Positions 1-6,840 of a stretch of 9,711 nt of DNA are shown here, in pieces. The translations under genes were made by a program, and so were the position numbers. The notes below the pieces were generated by a model that was not told the DNA's origin, made no database searches, and worked only from the letters and a program-made list of their open reading frames with translations. Position 1 is the first letter of the stretch; the number at the start of each line of letters is the position of its first letter. The stretch comes from an uncultured Oscillospiraceae bacterium. Lineage in GTDB: Bacteria > Bacillota > Clostridia > Oscillospirales > Ruminococcaceae. Location of the stretch: the NCBI GenBank assembly GCA_900555435.1, contig USLH01000089.1, positions 1-9,711 of the forward strand, in the 5' to 3' direction.

Positions 1-223
1 GAACCTGCGTTCGCCGCTGCTGGACGGCATCGCCGAAGGTTCGTACGTCTACTACGTGCACTCGTACGCTCCGACCGTCAACGGTGACACGATCGCCACG
101 ACCGTTTACGGCGAAACGTTCAGCGGCGCGATCAACCGCGGCAACTTCTTCGGGACGCAGTTTCATCCGGAAAAAAGCGCCTCGGTCGGCGAACGCATCC
201 TACAAAACTTTTTAACGCTATGA
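1..223 (+). CDS. hisH: Imidazole glycerol phosphate synthase subunit HisH, 3' end only
   Basis: This is the C-terminal 73 residues of HisH, the glutaminase subunit that feeds ammonia to HisF in histidine synthesis in the cytoplasm. The frame is open from base 2 and ends with TGA at 221-223. The visible residues include YYVHSYAP and GTQFHPEKS, the latter carrying the His and Glu of the class I glutamine amidotransferase catalytic triad (F-H-P-E-K); the nucleophile Cys lies upstream of the window. The stop overlaps the hisA start as ATGA (220-223), the usual tight packing of a his operon. Wording of the protein and gene order resemble Bacteroidales, which is an inference. Codon use (TCG for four of six serines, CGC/CGT for arginine) differs from the genes after base 360, where TCC and CGG dominate. 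Confidence 0.93.
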   Translation, partial: NLRSPLLDGIAEGSYVYYVHSYAPTVNGDTIATTVYGETFSGAINRGNFFGTQFHPEKSASVGERILQNFLTL

Positions 224-360
224 TTGAAATTATCCCGGCAATAGACCTGATCGGCGGCCAGTGCGTCCGGCTAACGCAGGGCGACTACGACCGCCGTACC
301 ACCTATTACAAAGACCCGCTCGACGCGGCTCGACGCTACGAGGACTGCGGCATCCGGCGG
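220..360 (+). other. hisA: 5' fragment of hisA ending at the chimeric seam (349-360)
   Basis: Residues 1-47 match the first beta-alpha unit and the start of strand 2 of HisA (phosphoribosylformimino-AICAR isomerase, a TIM barrel of about 240 residues). The homology stops just where HisA would continue with its conserved LHVVDLDGA segment; FFVIAGFQAEK, typical of LicC, follows instead. Both families carry Gly-Ile here, so the break lies within or next to GGCATCCGGCGG at 349-360. A fifth of a TIM barrel cannot be an enzyme. No insertion sequence, target duplication or att-like repeat is visible at the seam. Confidence 0.85.
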
Positions 361-1830
361 TTTTTCGTCATCGCCGGCTTTCAGGCGGAAAAGCTCCGGG
401 AGCACCTGTCGGGGCGCAGCAATGTGACCGTGGTGGAAAACCCACGCTATAAGTGGACGGGCACCATGTACGGCTTGAGCCTGCTGGAAGGAAAAGTCGA
501 AGGCGGCTTCCTCCTTCTGAAAAGCGACCTTGTGTTCGAGCAGAAAGGCGTTTCCGCCCTTCTGGAATCGGAAAGCCCCTTCAGCGCCCTTCTGGCGGCG
601 CCTTCCGGCCACGGGGACGAGAGCTTCGTGGAGCTGGATCAGGAGGGGGACATTTTCCGGATCAGCAAGGACATCCACCAGATCAACCGGATCCAGGGGG
701 AAATGACCGGGGTGGTCAAGCTCTCCGAAGAAGTGTTCCGGCGGATGCTTTCCTATTTTTCCGAAAATGAGAACCCTTACCTCAATTACGAATACGTCCT
801 GGAAAACATCGGGCGGCTTTACCGGTTCCGGGGCGTCATGGTGGACGACTTGGTCTGGAGTAAGGTGGAGACCTCCCGGCAGTACGAGATGCTGGTCAAC
901 ATCCTCTATCCCCGGATCCAGCGGAAAGAGACCCAGATGCGGGAAAAGCTGGCGGCAGACACGCTGACGCAGATCCTGAACATTTCCCCGGAGGACATTG
1001 TGGAGATCTCCTTCGCCGGAGGGATGACCAATACCAACTACTATGTGGAGCTGAAACAGGGACGATACATCCTGCGGCTGCCCGGCCGGATGACGGAAAG
1101 CCTGATCAACCGGGAAAACGAGGAGCGAAATGCGAAAATTGCTTCCGATCTCGGGTTTAACTGTCGCTTGGTTTACAGCAATGCCGCCACCGGCATCAAG
1201 GTCAGCGAGTACATCGACGGAGCCGAAACCTTGAATCCACGGACGGCACGGCTGGAAGGGAACATCCGGCGCACCGCCGACATCCTCCGGCGGGTACACC
1301 AGTCGGAGATGCCCCTCAAAAACCGGTTCGACCCCTTTGAGGAATCCTTGCGGTACGAGGAGCTTTTAAAGGGCGAAAACGCCAAAATGTACAAGGGCTA
1401 CGACCAGCTGAAGGTGCAGGTCATGGCGCTTTATCAGCGGCTGAAGGACATCGGTTACGACCAGCTGCCCTGTCATAACGACTTGGTGGCGGCGAATCTG
1501 GTAAAGGATAAGGACGGGCGTCTTTACCTCATCGACTGGGAGTATTCGGGCATCAACGACCCGATGTGCGACGTGGCGGCGTTGTTTCTGGAAAACGACT
1601 TCACACCTGAGGATGAGGAGCTCTTTTTCCATTATTATTTCAAAGAAGGAGCAGATCTGTCGGTCATCCGGGAAAAGCTCCTGATCTTCAAGATCTCGCT
1701 GGATTTCCTCTGGAGCATCTGGACGGTGCTCAAAGAAGCAAAGGGCGACGACTTCGGCAGCTACGGCCTTGACCGTTTCCGCCGGGCCCAACGTCTTTGT
1801 GGGGAATACTGGGAGACCTACGGCAAATAA
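220..1830 (+). CDS. In-frame chimera: HisA N-terminus joined to a LicC-LicA (choline cytidylyltransferase-choline kinase) fusion
   Basis: The 536-residue frame has three parts. Residues 1-46 are the HisA start (IPAIDL, GQCVRLTQGDY). Residues about 48-239 are a LicC-type NTP transferase entered in its middle: FVIAGFQAEKL, the NPRY...GTMYGLSLL stretch, and acidic sites KSD103 and VDD209-210. Its first ~48 residues, with the G-x-G-T-R nucleotide-binding loop, are missing, so the transferase should be inactive as written. Residues about 240-536 are a complete LicA-type choline kinase: the glycine-rich GGMTNTNY (267-274), catalytic CHNDL...N (418-426) and metal-binding IDWEY (438-442). A natural licC-licA fusion is known from Treponema (CDP-choline route). 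LicA makes phosphocholine and LicC makes CDP-choline. A BCCT transporter follows 13 bases later. The LicA part is secure. The HisA part is almost surely not native to this gene. Confidence 0.85.
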   Translation: MIEIIPAIDLIGGQCVRLTQGDYDRRTTYYKDPLDAARRYEDCGIRRFFVIAGFQAEKLREHLSGRSNVTVVENPRYKWTGTMYGLSLLEGKVEGGFLLLKSDLVFEQKGVSALLESESPFSALLAAPSGHGDESFVELDQEGDIFRISKDIHQINRIQGEMTGVVKLSEEVFRRMLSYFSENENPYLNYEYVLENIGRLYRFRGVMVDDLVWSKVETSRQYEMLVNILYPRIQRKETQMREKLAADTLTQILNISPEDIVEISFAGGMTNTNYYVELKQGRYILRLPGRMTESLINRENEERNAKIASDLGFNCRLVYSNAATGIKVSEYIDGAETLNPRTARLEGNIRRTADILRRVHQSEMPLKNRFDPFEESLRYEELLKGENAKMYKGYDQLKVQVMALYQRLKDIGYDQLPCHNDLVAANLVKDKDGRLYLIDWEYSGINDPMCDVAALFLENDFTPEDEELFFHYYFKEGADLSVIREKLLIFKISLDFLWSIWTVLKEAKGDDFGSYGLDRFRRAQRLCGEYWETYGK

Positions 1831-1836
1831 GGGAGG
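1831..1836 (+). promoter_or_regulatory. Ribosome binding site that fixes the GTG start of the BCCT gene
   Basis: GGGAGG lies directly after the TAA of the upstream gene and seven bases before GTG 1844. The 13-base gap leaves no room for a promoter, so the transporter should be co-transcribed with the choline kinase gene. Confidence 0.75.
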
Positions 1837-1843
1837 ACAAAAA

Positions 1844-3412
1844 GTGGATCTTAAGAAAAAAACGGAAAGCCGCATCGACTGGAGCCTGACGGTTTTCCCG
1901 CTGCTTGCTATCGGAGCAATGGCTCTGCTGCTCATTCTGTTTCCGGAAAATTCGTCGAAGGTGATCGAGAGCCTTCGGAATTTTCTGGTCAACGACATCG
2001 GATTTGTGTACATTCTCTTCGGGCTGGGGATCCTGATCGTGTCCCTTTTCATCGCCTGCTCCAAATGGGGGAAGATCAAGCTGGGGAACTTGGAAAAGCC
2101 CCGGTACAGCAATTTCAGCTGGGGTACGATGATCTTTACCTCCACCATGGCAGCGGACATCCTTTACTGGGCGCTGATCGAGTGGGCGTACTACTTCAAT
2201 GAGACCCCCTTCGCCATGGAGAACATGACCTTGGCGCAGAAGCAGGACTGGTCTTCCCGGTATCCGCTTTTTCACTGGGGACCCATCCCGTGGGCGTTCT
2301 ACATCCTTCCGGCGGCGGCATACGGCTACATGATGTATGTAAAGAAGTCTCCCCGGCAGCGGATGAGTGAAGCCTGCCGGCCCATCCTCGGGAAAAAAGT
2401 GGACGGCGTTTTGGGAAAAGCCATCGACCTGTTTGCAGTGGTAGGACTTTTAGCGGCCACGGCCACGACCTTCTCGCTGGCGACCCCTCTGCTTTCCCAG
2501 GCCATCTGCTCTCTGACCGGGTGGAACCCTTCCCACTTCCTGACCATCGGGATCCTGGTGCTCATTGCCGTGGTCTTCACCTTGGCGGTCATCTTCGGCA
2601 TCAAGGGCATTTCCAAGGTGGCAAACATCTGCGTGTTCTTGTTCTTTGCGTTGCTGGCGGTGTTTCTCTTCGGAGGGCCGGCACGGTATATCATTGAGAC
2701 CGGCGTTTCCGCTATCGGCGGCGTGGCAAACAACTTCCTTGAAATGTCCACCTGGATGGATCCCCTGCGGCTGTCCGGCGACGGCGTTACCGGCTTCCCG
2801 CAGAAGTGGACCATCTTCTACTGGGCTTATTGGATCTCTTGGGCGGTGGCGACCCCCTTCTTCATCGGAAAGATCTCCGAGGGCCGCACCATCCGCCAAA
2901 CGATCTTAGGCGCTTACATCAGTGGCATTTCCGCCACTTTCACCGCCTTTATCGTCTTCGGGAACTACGGCCTTTACCAGCAGGTCACCGGAAAGGTGGA
3001 CGTGGCGGGCCAGCTGGCGGCGGGGGCGACCCCTGCGGAAGCGATCCTGTCGGTTTTTGAGACGCTTCCCATCGCAAAGATCGCCATTGTCCTGCTGATC
3101 CTCGCCATGATCGCTTTCTATGCGTCCACCTTTGACGCACTGACCATGGTGATCGCCTCCTATTCCGTCAAAAACATCAAGGAAGGGGAGGAGCCTTCCC
3201 GGAAGCTGCGAGTGTTCTGGAGTGTGGTCTTCATCCTGCTGCCTATCGCACTGCTCTTCAGCGACAGCACCCTTACCATGCTGCAGACCCTGTCCATCTG
3301 TGCGGCGCTGCCCATTATGATCATCATCGGGATGGTCGTGGTGAGCTTTATCAAAAATCTTAAGCACCACGGGGAAACCGCAAAAGCGGAAGAGTCCGCC
3401 GAAAAAGAATAA
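1844..3412 (+). CDS. BCCT-family transporter, CaiT-like, probable choline/trimethylammonium uptake
   Basis: A 522-residue membrane transporter of the betaine-choline-carnitine family, about the length of CaiT. The start is GTG at 1844, with GGGAGG (1831-1836) seven bases upstream; the in-frame ATG at 1769 lies inside the preceding gene without such a site. Family marks are FHWGPIPWAFY in the TM4 region, LATPL, the TM8 stretch W322-TIFYWAYWISW333 followed by GKISEGRTIRQ, and EGEEP near the C-terminus. The TM3 segment TSTMAADILYW lacks the Gly-x-Gly-x-Gly of sodium-coupled betaine carriers and resembles CaiT. By remembered alignment to CaiT, W316, Y320 and W324 are kept (W322, Y326, W330) but W323 is Tyr329, and CaiT Met331 and Arg262 are not conserved, so coupling may differ. 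Its place behind licC-licA parallels licB in the Haemophilus lic1 locus, pointing to choline as substrate (inference). Confidence 0.9.
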   Translation: MDLKKKTESRIDWSLTVFPLLAIGAMALLLILFPENSSKVIESLRNFLVNDIGFVYILFGLGILIVSLFIACSKWGKIKLGNLEKPRYSNFSWGTMIFTSTMAADILYWALIEWAYYFNETPFAMENMTLAQKQDWSSRYPLFHWGPIPWAFYILPAAAYGYMMYVKKSPRQRMSEACRPILGKKVDGVLGKAIDLFAVVGLLAATATTFSLATPLLSQAICSLTGWNPSHFLTIGILVLIAVVFTLAVIFGIKGISKVANICVFLFFALLAVFLFGGPARYIIETGVSAIGGVANNFLEMSTWMDPLRLSGDGVTGFPQKWTIFYWAYWISWAVATPFFIGKISEGRTIRQTILGAYISGISATFTAFIVFGNYGLYQQVTGKVDVAGQLAAGATPAEAILSVFETLPIAKIAIVLLILAMIAFYASTFDALTMVIASYSVKNIKEGEEPSRKLRVFWSVVFILLPIALLFSDSTLTMLQTLSICAALPIMIIIGMVVVSFIKNLKHHGETAKAEESAEKE

Positions 3413-3416
3413 GAGG

Positions 3417-3456
3417 CGCCCCCTCTCGGAGAAAATCCGGACAGAGGGGGCGTTTT
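3417..3456 (+). terminator. Intrinsic terminator of the choline cassette
   Basis: A ten-pair GC-rich stem, CGCCCCCTCT (3417-3426) with AGAGGGGGCG (3443-3452), is followed by TTTT (3453-3456). The loop can form a small inner stem (CGGA/TCCG). It begins five bases after the BCCT stop. Confidence 0.85.
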
Positions 3457-3462
3457 CGGCTG

Positions 3463-3509
3463 TTATAAAAACCTGCCGGTTCCTTGTTAAAACGGGAACC
3501 GGCAGGTTT
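3463..3509 (-). terminator. Intrinsic terminator of the serine hydrolase gene
   Basis: A perfect 15-pair stem (3469-3483 with 3495-3509, core ACCTGCCGGTTCC) with an 11-base loop. On the minus strand the stem runs into TTTTTATAA. It starts two bases after the minus-strand stop at 3511. With the neighbouring + strand terminator it separates two converging transcripts. Confidence 0.88.
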
Positions 3510-3510
3510 C

Positions 3511-4971
3511 TTATCGGAGGGTCAGTGCGATTGTGGTGTTTCGGTCGTTCCCCACAAAATTCGGGCAGGGGAAGCAGAAGTTTAAGGAAGGAGCGGCGGT
3601 ATCCAGATGGAAGTCCAGATAGTGGGGAGTGGCTCGATAGACCATCCGCAGATGGAGGGTGTCCCCATCCCATGCGGCGGATGCGCCGATGGGTTCGCCC
3701 TTCATGGCAGGCTCCCGGACGCCGGCGGCGATCATATTGTTGGGCACGGGGAAGCCATCGATATTTCCCAGACGATAAGCGGGGGCGCCGAAGGGGATCC
3801 GCCAGGAGGCGTTTTCGGCGGTGAAGATCAGCTCGCCGCCTTGCTCCGAAGTGGAGACGGAAACGCCGGTAAAGCCGTATTCGTTGTCCTCGCAGGCATA
3901 GGCGGCGCTGAAGCTCCGGCCAACGCCGTCGGGGGTGAAGCAGGAAAGATGCTTCAGCCGCTCAGACAGCTTCTGATCCGCTTCTGAGGCAGGCAGGGGA
4001 GCATCGTGGAAGGCAGGGAGGAGATTCTCCCAGATCAGATCCAGTACCTCCTGCATGCTGCCTACAAAAGAGGTCAGGGCAAGAACAGCGTGGAACTTGG
4101 GGATAGCGACCATATACTGGCCGTAAGCGCCGTCAAAGCGGTAGCAGCCGTGCTGACACCGCCAGATCTGATAGCCGTAGCCGCAGATCCAGTCGGGCGC
4201 TGTATTGGAGGGGGAATTGTCGATCTGGGCGGAGGTGGCTTCCTTTACCCACTCTTCGGAAAGGAGCCGCTTGCCGTCGAAAATGCCGCCGTTTAAGTAA
4301 AGCTGCCCCAGCTTCGCCAGATCCTCGGTGGACACATGGATGCCCCATCCGCCGCAGCAGATGCCTTGAGGGGAACGATCCCAGGTGACACCGGTGATGC
4401 GGAGCGGCTCAAAGAGCCGGGGGGTCAGGAAGGCGATCAGATCCTGTCCGGACACCTTCTGGACGATGGCGGAGAGCAGATAGGAAGCGCCGGAATTGTA
4501 GACGAACTTGGTCCCGGGACGGTGCTCCACGGGGCAGTGAAGGAAGATCTTCACCCAGTCGCCGTCCGGTTCCAGCCGCATGGCGGGAAGGGTGTCCTTA
4601 TCGTTTCCGGTGCCCATCCGAAGGAGGTCACGGACTTCCATGGCCGCCAGATTTTCCGGGACCGGGTCGGGGAGCTTGTCCGGGAAGAAGGAAGCGACCT
4701 TGTCGTGGATCGAAAGCAGCCCTTCCTGTACGGCGAAGCCTACCGCAGTGGACGTCCAGCTTTTGCTGATGGAGAAAAGGTGCATTTTATCCTCCCGGCA
4801 GTAGGGGGAGAAGTACCCTTCGGCGACCGCTTTCCCCTCCCGGAGAAGGAGAAGCCCATGGAGGTTTATTTTCCGCTCCTGGCAGGCATCCAGAAAGCGC
4901 AGGATCCCGTTGGCGTCCACGCCGGCTTCGGCGGGAGTGACTGTGGGAAAATGACCGGTTTGACTCAACAT
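3511..4971 (-). CDS. Beta-lactamase-fold serine hydrolase (S12 / class C family)
   Basis: A 486-residue protein of the serine beta-lactamase-like superfamily. Numbered from the chosen start, the nucleophile motif is S67-I-S-K70, followed by W72. The second motif reads Y158-N-S rather than the classical Y-x-N, as in many esterase/amidase members. The KTG position is probably replaced by the D280-GAYGQ stretch. The domain spans about residues 10-320; the last ~150 residues form a separate C-terminal, probably beta-rich, domain. There is no signal peptide, so it is likely cytoplasmic, and substrate (ester, amide or D-amino peptide) cannot be told. ATG 4971 is preferred because AAAGAGGG (4986-4979) lies seven bases upstream; ATG 4977 and TTG 4989 fit less well. 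It is monocistronic, with its own promoter and terminator. It is not evidence of antibiotic resistance. Confidence 0.88.
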   Translation of the reverse strand: MLSQTGHFPTVTPAEAGVDANGILRFLDACQERKINLHGLLLLREGKAVAEGYFSPYCREDKMHLFSISKSWTSTAVGFAVQEGLLSIHDKVASFFPDKLPDPVPENLAAMEVRDLLRMGTGNDKDTLPAMRLEPDGDWVKIFLHCPVEHRPGTKFVYNSGASYLLSAIVQKVSGQDLIAFLTPRLFEPLRITGVTWDRSPQGICCGGWGIHVSTEDLAKLGQLYLNGGIFDGKRLLSEEWVKEATSAQIDNSPSNTAPDWICGYGYQIWRCQHGCYRFDGAYGQYMVAIPKFHAVLALTSFVGSMQEVLDLIWENLLPAFHDAPLPASEADQKLSERLKHLSCFTPDGVGRSFSAAYACEDNEYGFTGVSVSTSEQGGELIFTAENASWRIPFGAPAYRLGNIDGFPVPNNMIAAGVREPAMKGEPIGASAAWDGDTLHLRMVYRATPHYLDFHLDTAAPSLNFCFPCPNFVGNDRNTTIALTLR

Positions 4972-5000
4972 ACCCATACCCTCTTTCAATCTTTGCCTTT

Positions 5001-5029
5001 ATTGTAGCGGTTTTTTACGAAAAAGGCAA
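5001..5029 (-). promoter_or_regulatory. Sigma-A-type promoter of the serine hydrolase gene
   Basis: On the minus strand TTGCCT (5029-5024) is followed by a 17-base spacer and TACAAT (5006-5001). The expected transcription start near 4994 gives a leader of about 23 bases before ATG 4971. Confidence 0.8.
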
Positions 5030-5083
5030 CGGAAAGCCGAAAAAGAGCAAGAAATTAGAAAAAATCACAATATTTTTACAAGG

Positions 5084-6013
5084 TCACTTTGCCCAGACAA
5101 GCCGGTGGAAGACAGGATAGGCCGCAAAAAACTGCTGCAGGTTGGTGCGTGAGGAGGCGCCGGGGTCATTGATGGAAAAGTTTTCCGCAGAAAGGCCCTT
5201 GCCGTTATAGCCGGTGACCACCACCCAATGTTGTCCGCCGGAGGAGGTCTTTGCGCCGCAGATCACCGGAGTCCCTTGCAAAAGCAGGCTGCGGAGGGTC
5301 AAAAGCGGGTCGTCCGGGGTATCCAAAAGGTAGTTTTCCGGCCAGTAAAGGGCGCCGCCGGGGGTGTAGGTAAGGCGGCGGCTCATCTCGGCAGGCGTAA
5401 CAGCGGTTTCAGTGCGGTAGGATTCGGCCATGGAAAGAGCGGTGACGGCGCACCCGATCTGCCCGATGGTCTTTCCGGAGGAGCCGAGGGTCAGGGAAGA
5501 CCATCGGGAGTCCGTTTGCAGATAAGAAGGAACGGAAAGGAAAGCAGAGGTTTTGGAAAGGTAGGAGCTCATAACATAGCCGGTCTTTGTTCCGCCCCAG
5601 AGGATGCGGCTCCATTTGCCCGATCGGGACAGGACGGTGACGGCCGTCCCTTTGGGGAGGGAGGTGAGGACGGAAAAGCTCATGCCGGCTCCGCTGCGGA
5701 CGTTTAAGGAGCCGGACTGAGTGGAAACGACGGCGGTAAAGCTGGATGGAAGCTCAGAAAGGTAAGCGCCGCTGCAGTAGCCGTAGAAGTTGGGGGCGTA
5801 TTCTACCTTCCACCAATCGCCGTGTTGAGAGAGAAGAGAGACCGTTCCCCCTTTTGGTAGAGAGGAGACGACGGACGCCGAGGCAGAGGGAGCGCTCCGG
5901 ACGTTTAATCCGGTGGAGGCAGTGGTCACGGTGGCGGCGGAGGCCGCATGGACGGAAGTGCCGCCAAAAGCAAGAAGAAGGGCGGCGGACAGGGTAAATG
6001 CAAACTTTTTCAT
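5084..6013 (-). CDS. Secreted protein with two SH3 repeats and a C39-like cysteine peptidase domain
   Basis: A 309-residue exported protein. Residues 1-23 are a signal peptide (MKKFAFTLSAALLLAFGG, cleavage probably near VHA-AS) without a lipobox. Two bacterial SH3 repeats follow, each opening with LNVRSxxxxS (about 28-86 and 95-152) and ending in GY(C/V)xxxYLS; such repeats usually bind cell wall. Residues about 158-309 are a Peptidase_C39_2-type papain-fold domain with all expected residues: Q166 (oxyanion hole), C188 in GCAVTALSM, H262 in GGQHWVVVTGY and D283 in INDPG. The architecture suggests a wall-associated peptidase or amidase; the target is unknown. The start is supported by GAGGTGA (6023-6017). 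No cotranscribed partner is seen, and no clear intrinsic terminator follows it on the minus strand. Confidence 0.88.
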   Translation of the reverse strand: MKKFAFTLSAALLLAFGGTSVHAASAATVTTASTGLNVRSAPSASASVVSSLPKGGTVSLLSQHGDWWKVEYAPNFYGYCSGAYLSELPSSFTAVVSTQSGSLNVRSGAGMSFSVLTSLPKGTAVTVLSRSGKWSRILWGGTKTGYVMSSYLSKTSAFLSVPSYLQTDSRWSSLTLGSSGKTIGQIGCAVTALSMAESYRTETAVTPAEMSRRLTYTPGGALYWPENYLLDTPDDPLLTLRSLLLQGTPVICGAKTSSGGQHWVVVTGYNGKGLSAENFSINDPGASSRTNLQQFFAAYPVFHRLVWAK

Positions 6014-6062
6014 AAATCACCTCAAAAGAACGAAAATGCGGAGGGTGTCGGATTTTTGTTAG

Positions 6063-6095
6063 GATGCAGCCTATGGGAAGCAGGGCGGCTGCATC
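6063..6095. repeat. Nine-bp perfect inverted repeat upstream of the C39-like peptidase gene
   Basis: GATGCAGCC (6063-6071) and GGCTGCATC (6087-6095) are perfectly complementary across 15 bases. Neither side carries a T-run, so it is not a terminator. It lies 50-82 bases upstream of the peptidase start codon, where an operator or a leader hairpin could act. No convincing -10/-35 pair was found around it. Confidence 0.6.
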
Positions 6096-6361
6096 AAGCA
6101 TTTGATTGAGCGGAGACTGAGGAATGCAGGTGTGCAGCCGGGGGAGACTGGGGCTGTGGGAGAGTTATGTCGGGCGGACGGGGTAAAAAGGTAGCTTCCG
6201 GGAGAGGGAAATAGGGCGGGCGTTGGGGTTTCGGCAGGGGTGAGGCGTTCCGTTGATGTCGGGAATGGACGGAGGGCTGCGGGATGAGTGACATCGGGGG
6301 GTGAAGGGGTGCAGGAGGGAAACGCTTTTGAGTATTTGATTCGGCGGGGAATACAGAGAAA

Positions 6362-6385
6362 GGGGAGTGGCGGGTAGAGGGAGGG
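6362..6385 (+). other. Potential G-quadruplex motif
   Basis: Four G-runs (6362-6365, 6372-6374, 6379-6381, 6383-6385) are separated by loops of 6, 4 and 1 bases, meeting the usual G3+N1-7 rule on the + strand. It lies inside the purine-rich gene-free block. Confidence 0.5.
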
Positions 6386-6422
6386 TGGTTTATAGAAGAG
6401 GGGGAAAACGGAAAGGAACGGA

Positions 6423-6456
6423 GGGAGTGGGTGTTTGAGGGTTCGGTGGGGTATGG
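6423..6456 (+). other. Potential G-quadruplex motif with five G-runs
   Basis: G-runs at 6423-6425, 6429-6431, 6439-6441, 6448-6451 and 6454-6456 are spaced by 3, 7, 6 and 2 bases, so two different four-run quadruplexes could form on the + strand. Confidence 0.5.
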
Positions 6457-6840
6457 GAATCTATTGCTGGTGAGGGGGCGAAGGGCTGCGGGATGAGTGG
6501 TGTCGGATGGCGAAGAAAAAAGAGTGTACGGGAAAGTGTTTTCATATGTTCGATCGGGTGGAAAGTATGAGGAAAGAAGGGGTCAGATGAAAGGAAGAGA
6601 TAGAGGAGCTGCGGGGATTGAGGAGGAACTGGTTTGATTGAAGCGGGCAGATGGCTGCCGGGAAGGGGCGGAATGTTTTTGAAATTCGGCGGAGGATACA
6701 GGGGGGAAGGCTTTTGGTTAATGATGAGAAAAGAGAAGAGCAGGGGTTAAAAGAAAGGAAAGCGTCCCCTATACGGGAACACGAACGGATCTCCGTCTTT
6801 TCTTTCTTAGGCTTTCAAAAAAAGAGGAGCAGCCGATCTT

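Larger units (their letters stand above)
6087..6650 (+). repeat. Diverged direct repeats, GCTGC...TTTGATT units
   Basis: An 18-base sequence, AGGGCTGCGGGATGAGTG, occurs exactly at 6273-6290 and 6482-6499. The next ~100 bases of each copy can be aligned with many changes, down to TTTGATTCGGCGGGG (6334 on) against TTCGATCGGGTGG (6548 on). Shorter relatives with GGCTGC followed by TTTGATTGAGCGG or GAGCTGC followed by TTTGATTGAAGCGGG lie at about 6087-6114 and 6606-6647. Spacing between the main copies is 209 bases. The exact repeat is plain; the longer alignment was made by eye and is tentative. Confidence 0.55.

Noticed and set aside
300..420. Mobile element explaining the HisA-LicC join
   Set aside because: No transposase, terminal inverted repeats, target duplication or att site is visible; only a short shared sequence.
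271..1299. 342-codon minus-strand open frame
   Set aside because: Antisense to well-recognised LicC-LicA coding sequence; long shadow frames are common at this GC content.
220..1830. A genuine HisA bifunctional enzyme
   Set aside because: Only about 46 of ~240 HisA residues are present and the rest of the barrel is absent.
1769..1843. ATG 1769 as start of the BCCT gene
   Set aside because: It would overlap the choline kinase end by 62 bases and lacks a ribosome site; GTG 1844 has GGGAGG at ideal spacing.
4336..5007. 223-codon plus-strand open frame
   Set aside because: Antisense to the serine hydrolase, whose SxxK and YNS motifs and expression signals make the minus strand the coding one.
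5051..5083. Intrinsic terminator of the C39-like peptidase gene
   Set aside because: The only possible stem is made of A-T pairs (AAAAAT/ATTTTT) and too weak to call.
6094..6294. 66-codon Pro-rich minus-strand frame
   Set aside because: Low-complexity translation of the purine-rich block; no ribosome site and no family resemblance.
6087..6650. CRISPR array
   Set aside because: Repeats are diverged, irregularly spaced at about 125-210 bases, and there are no cas genes.
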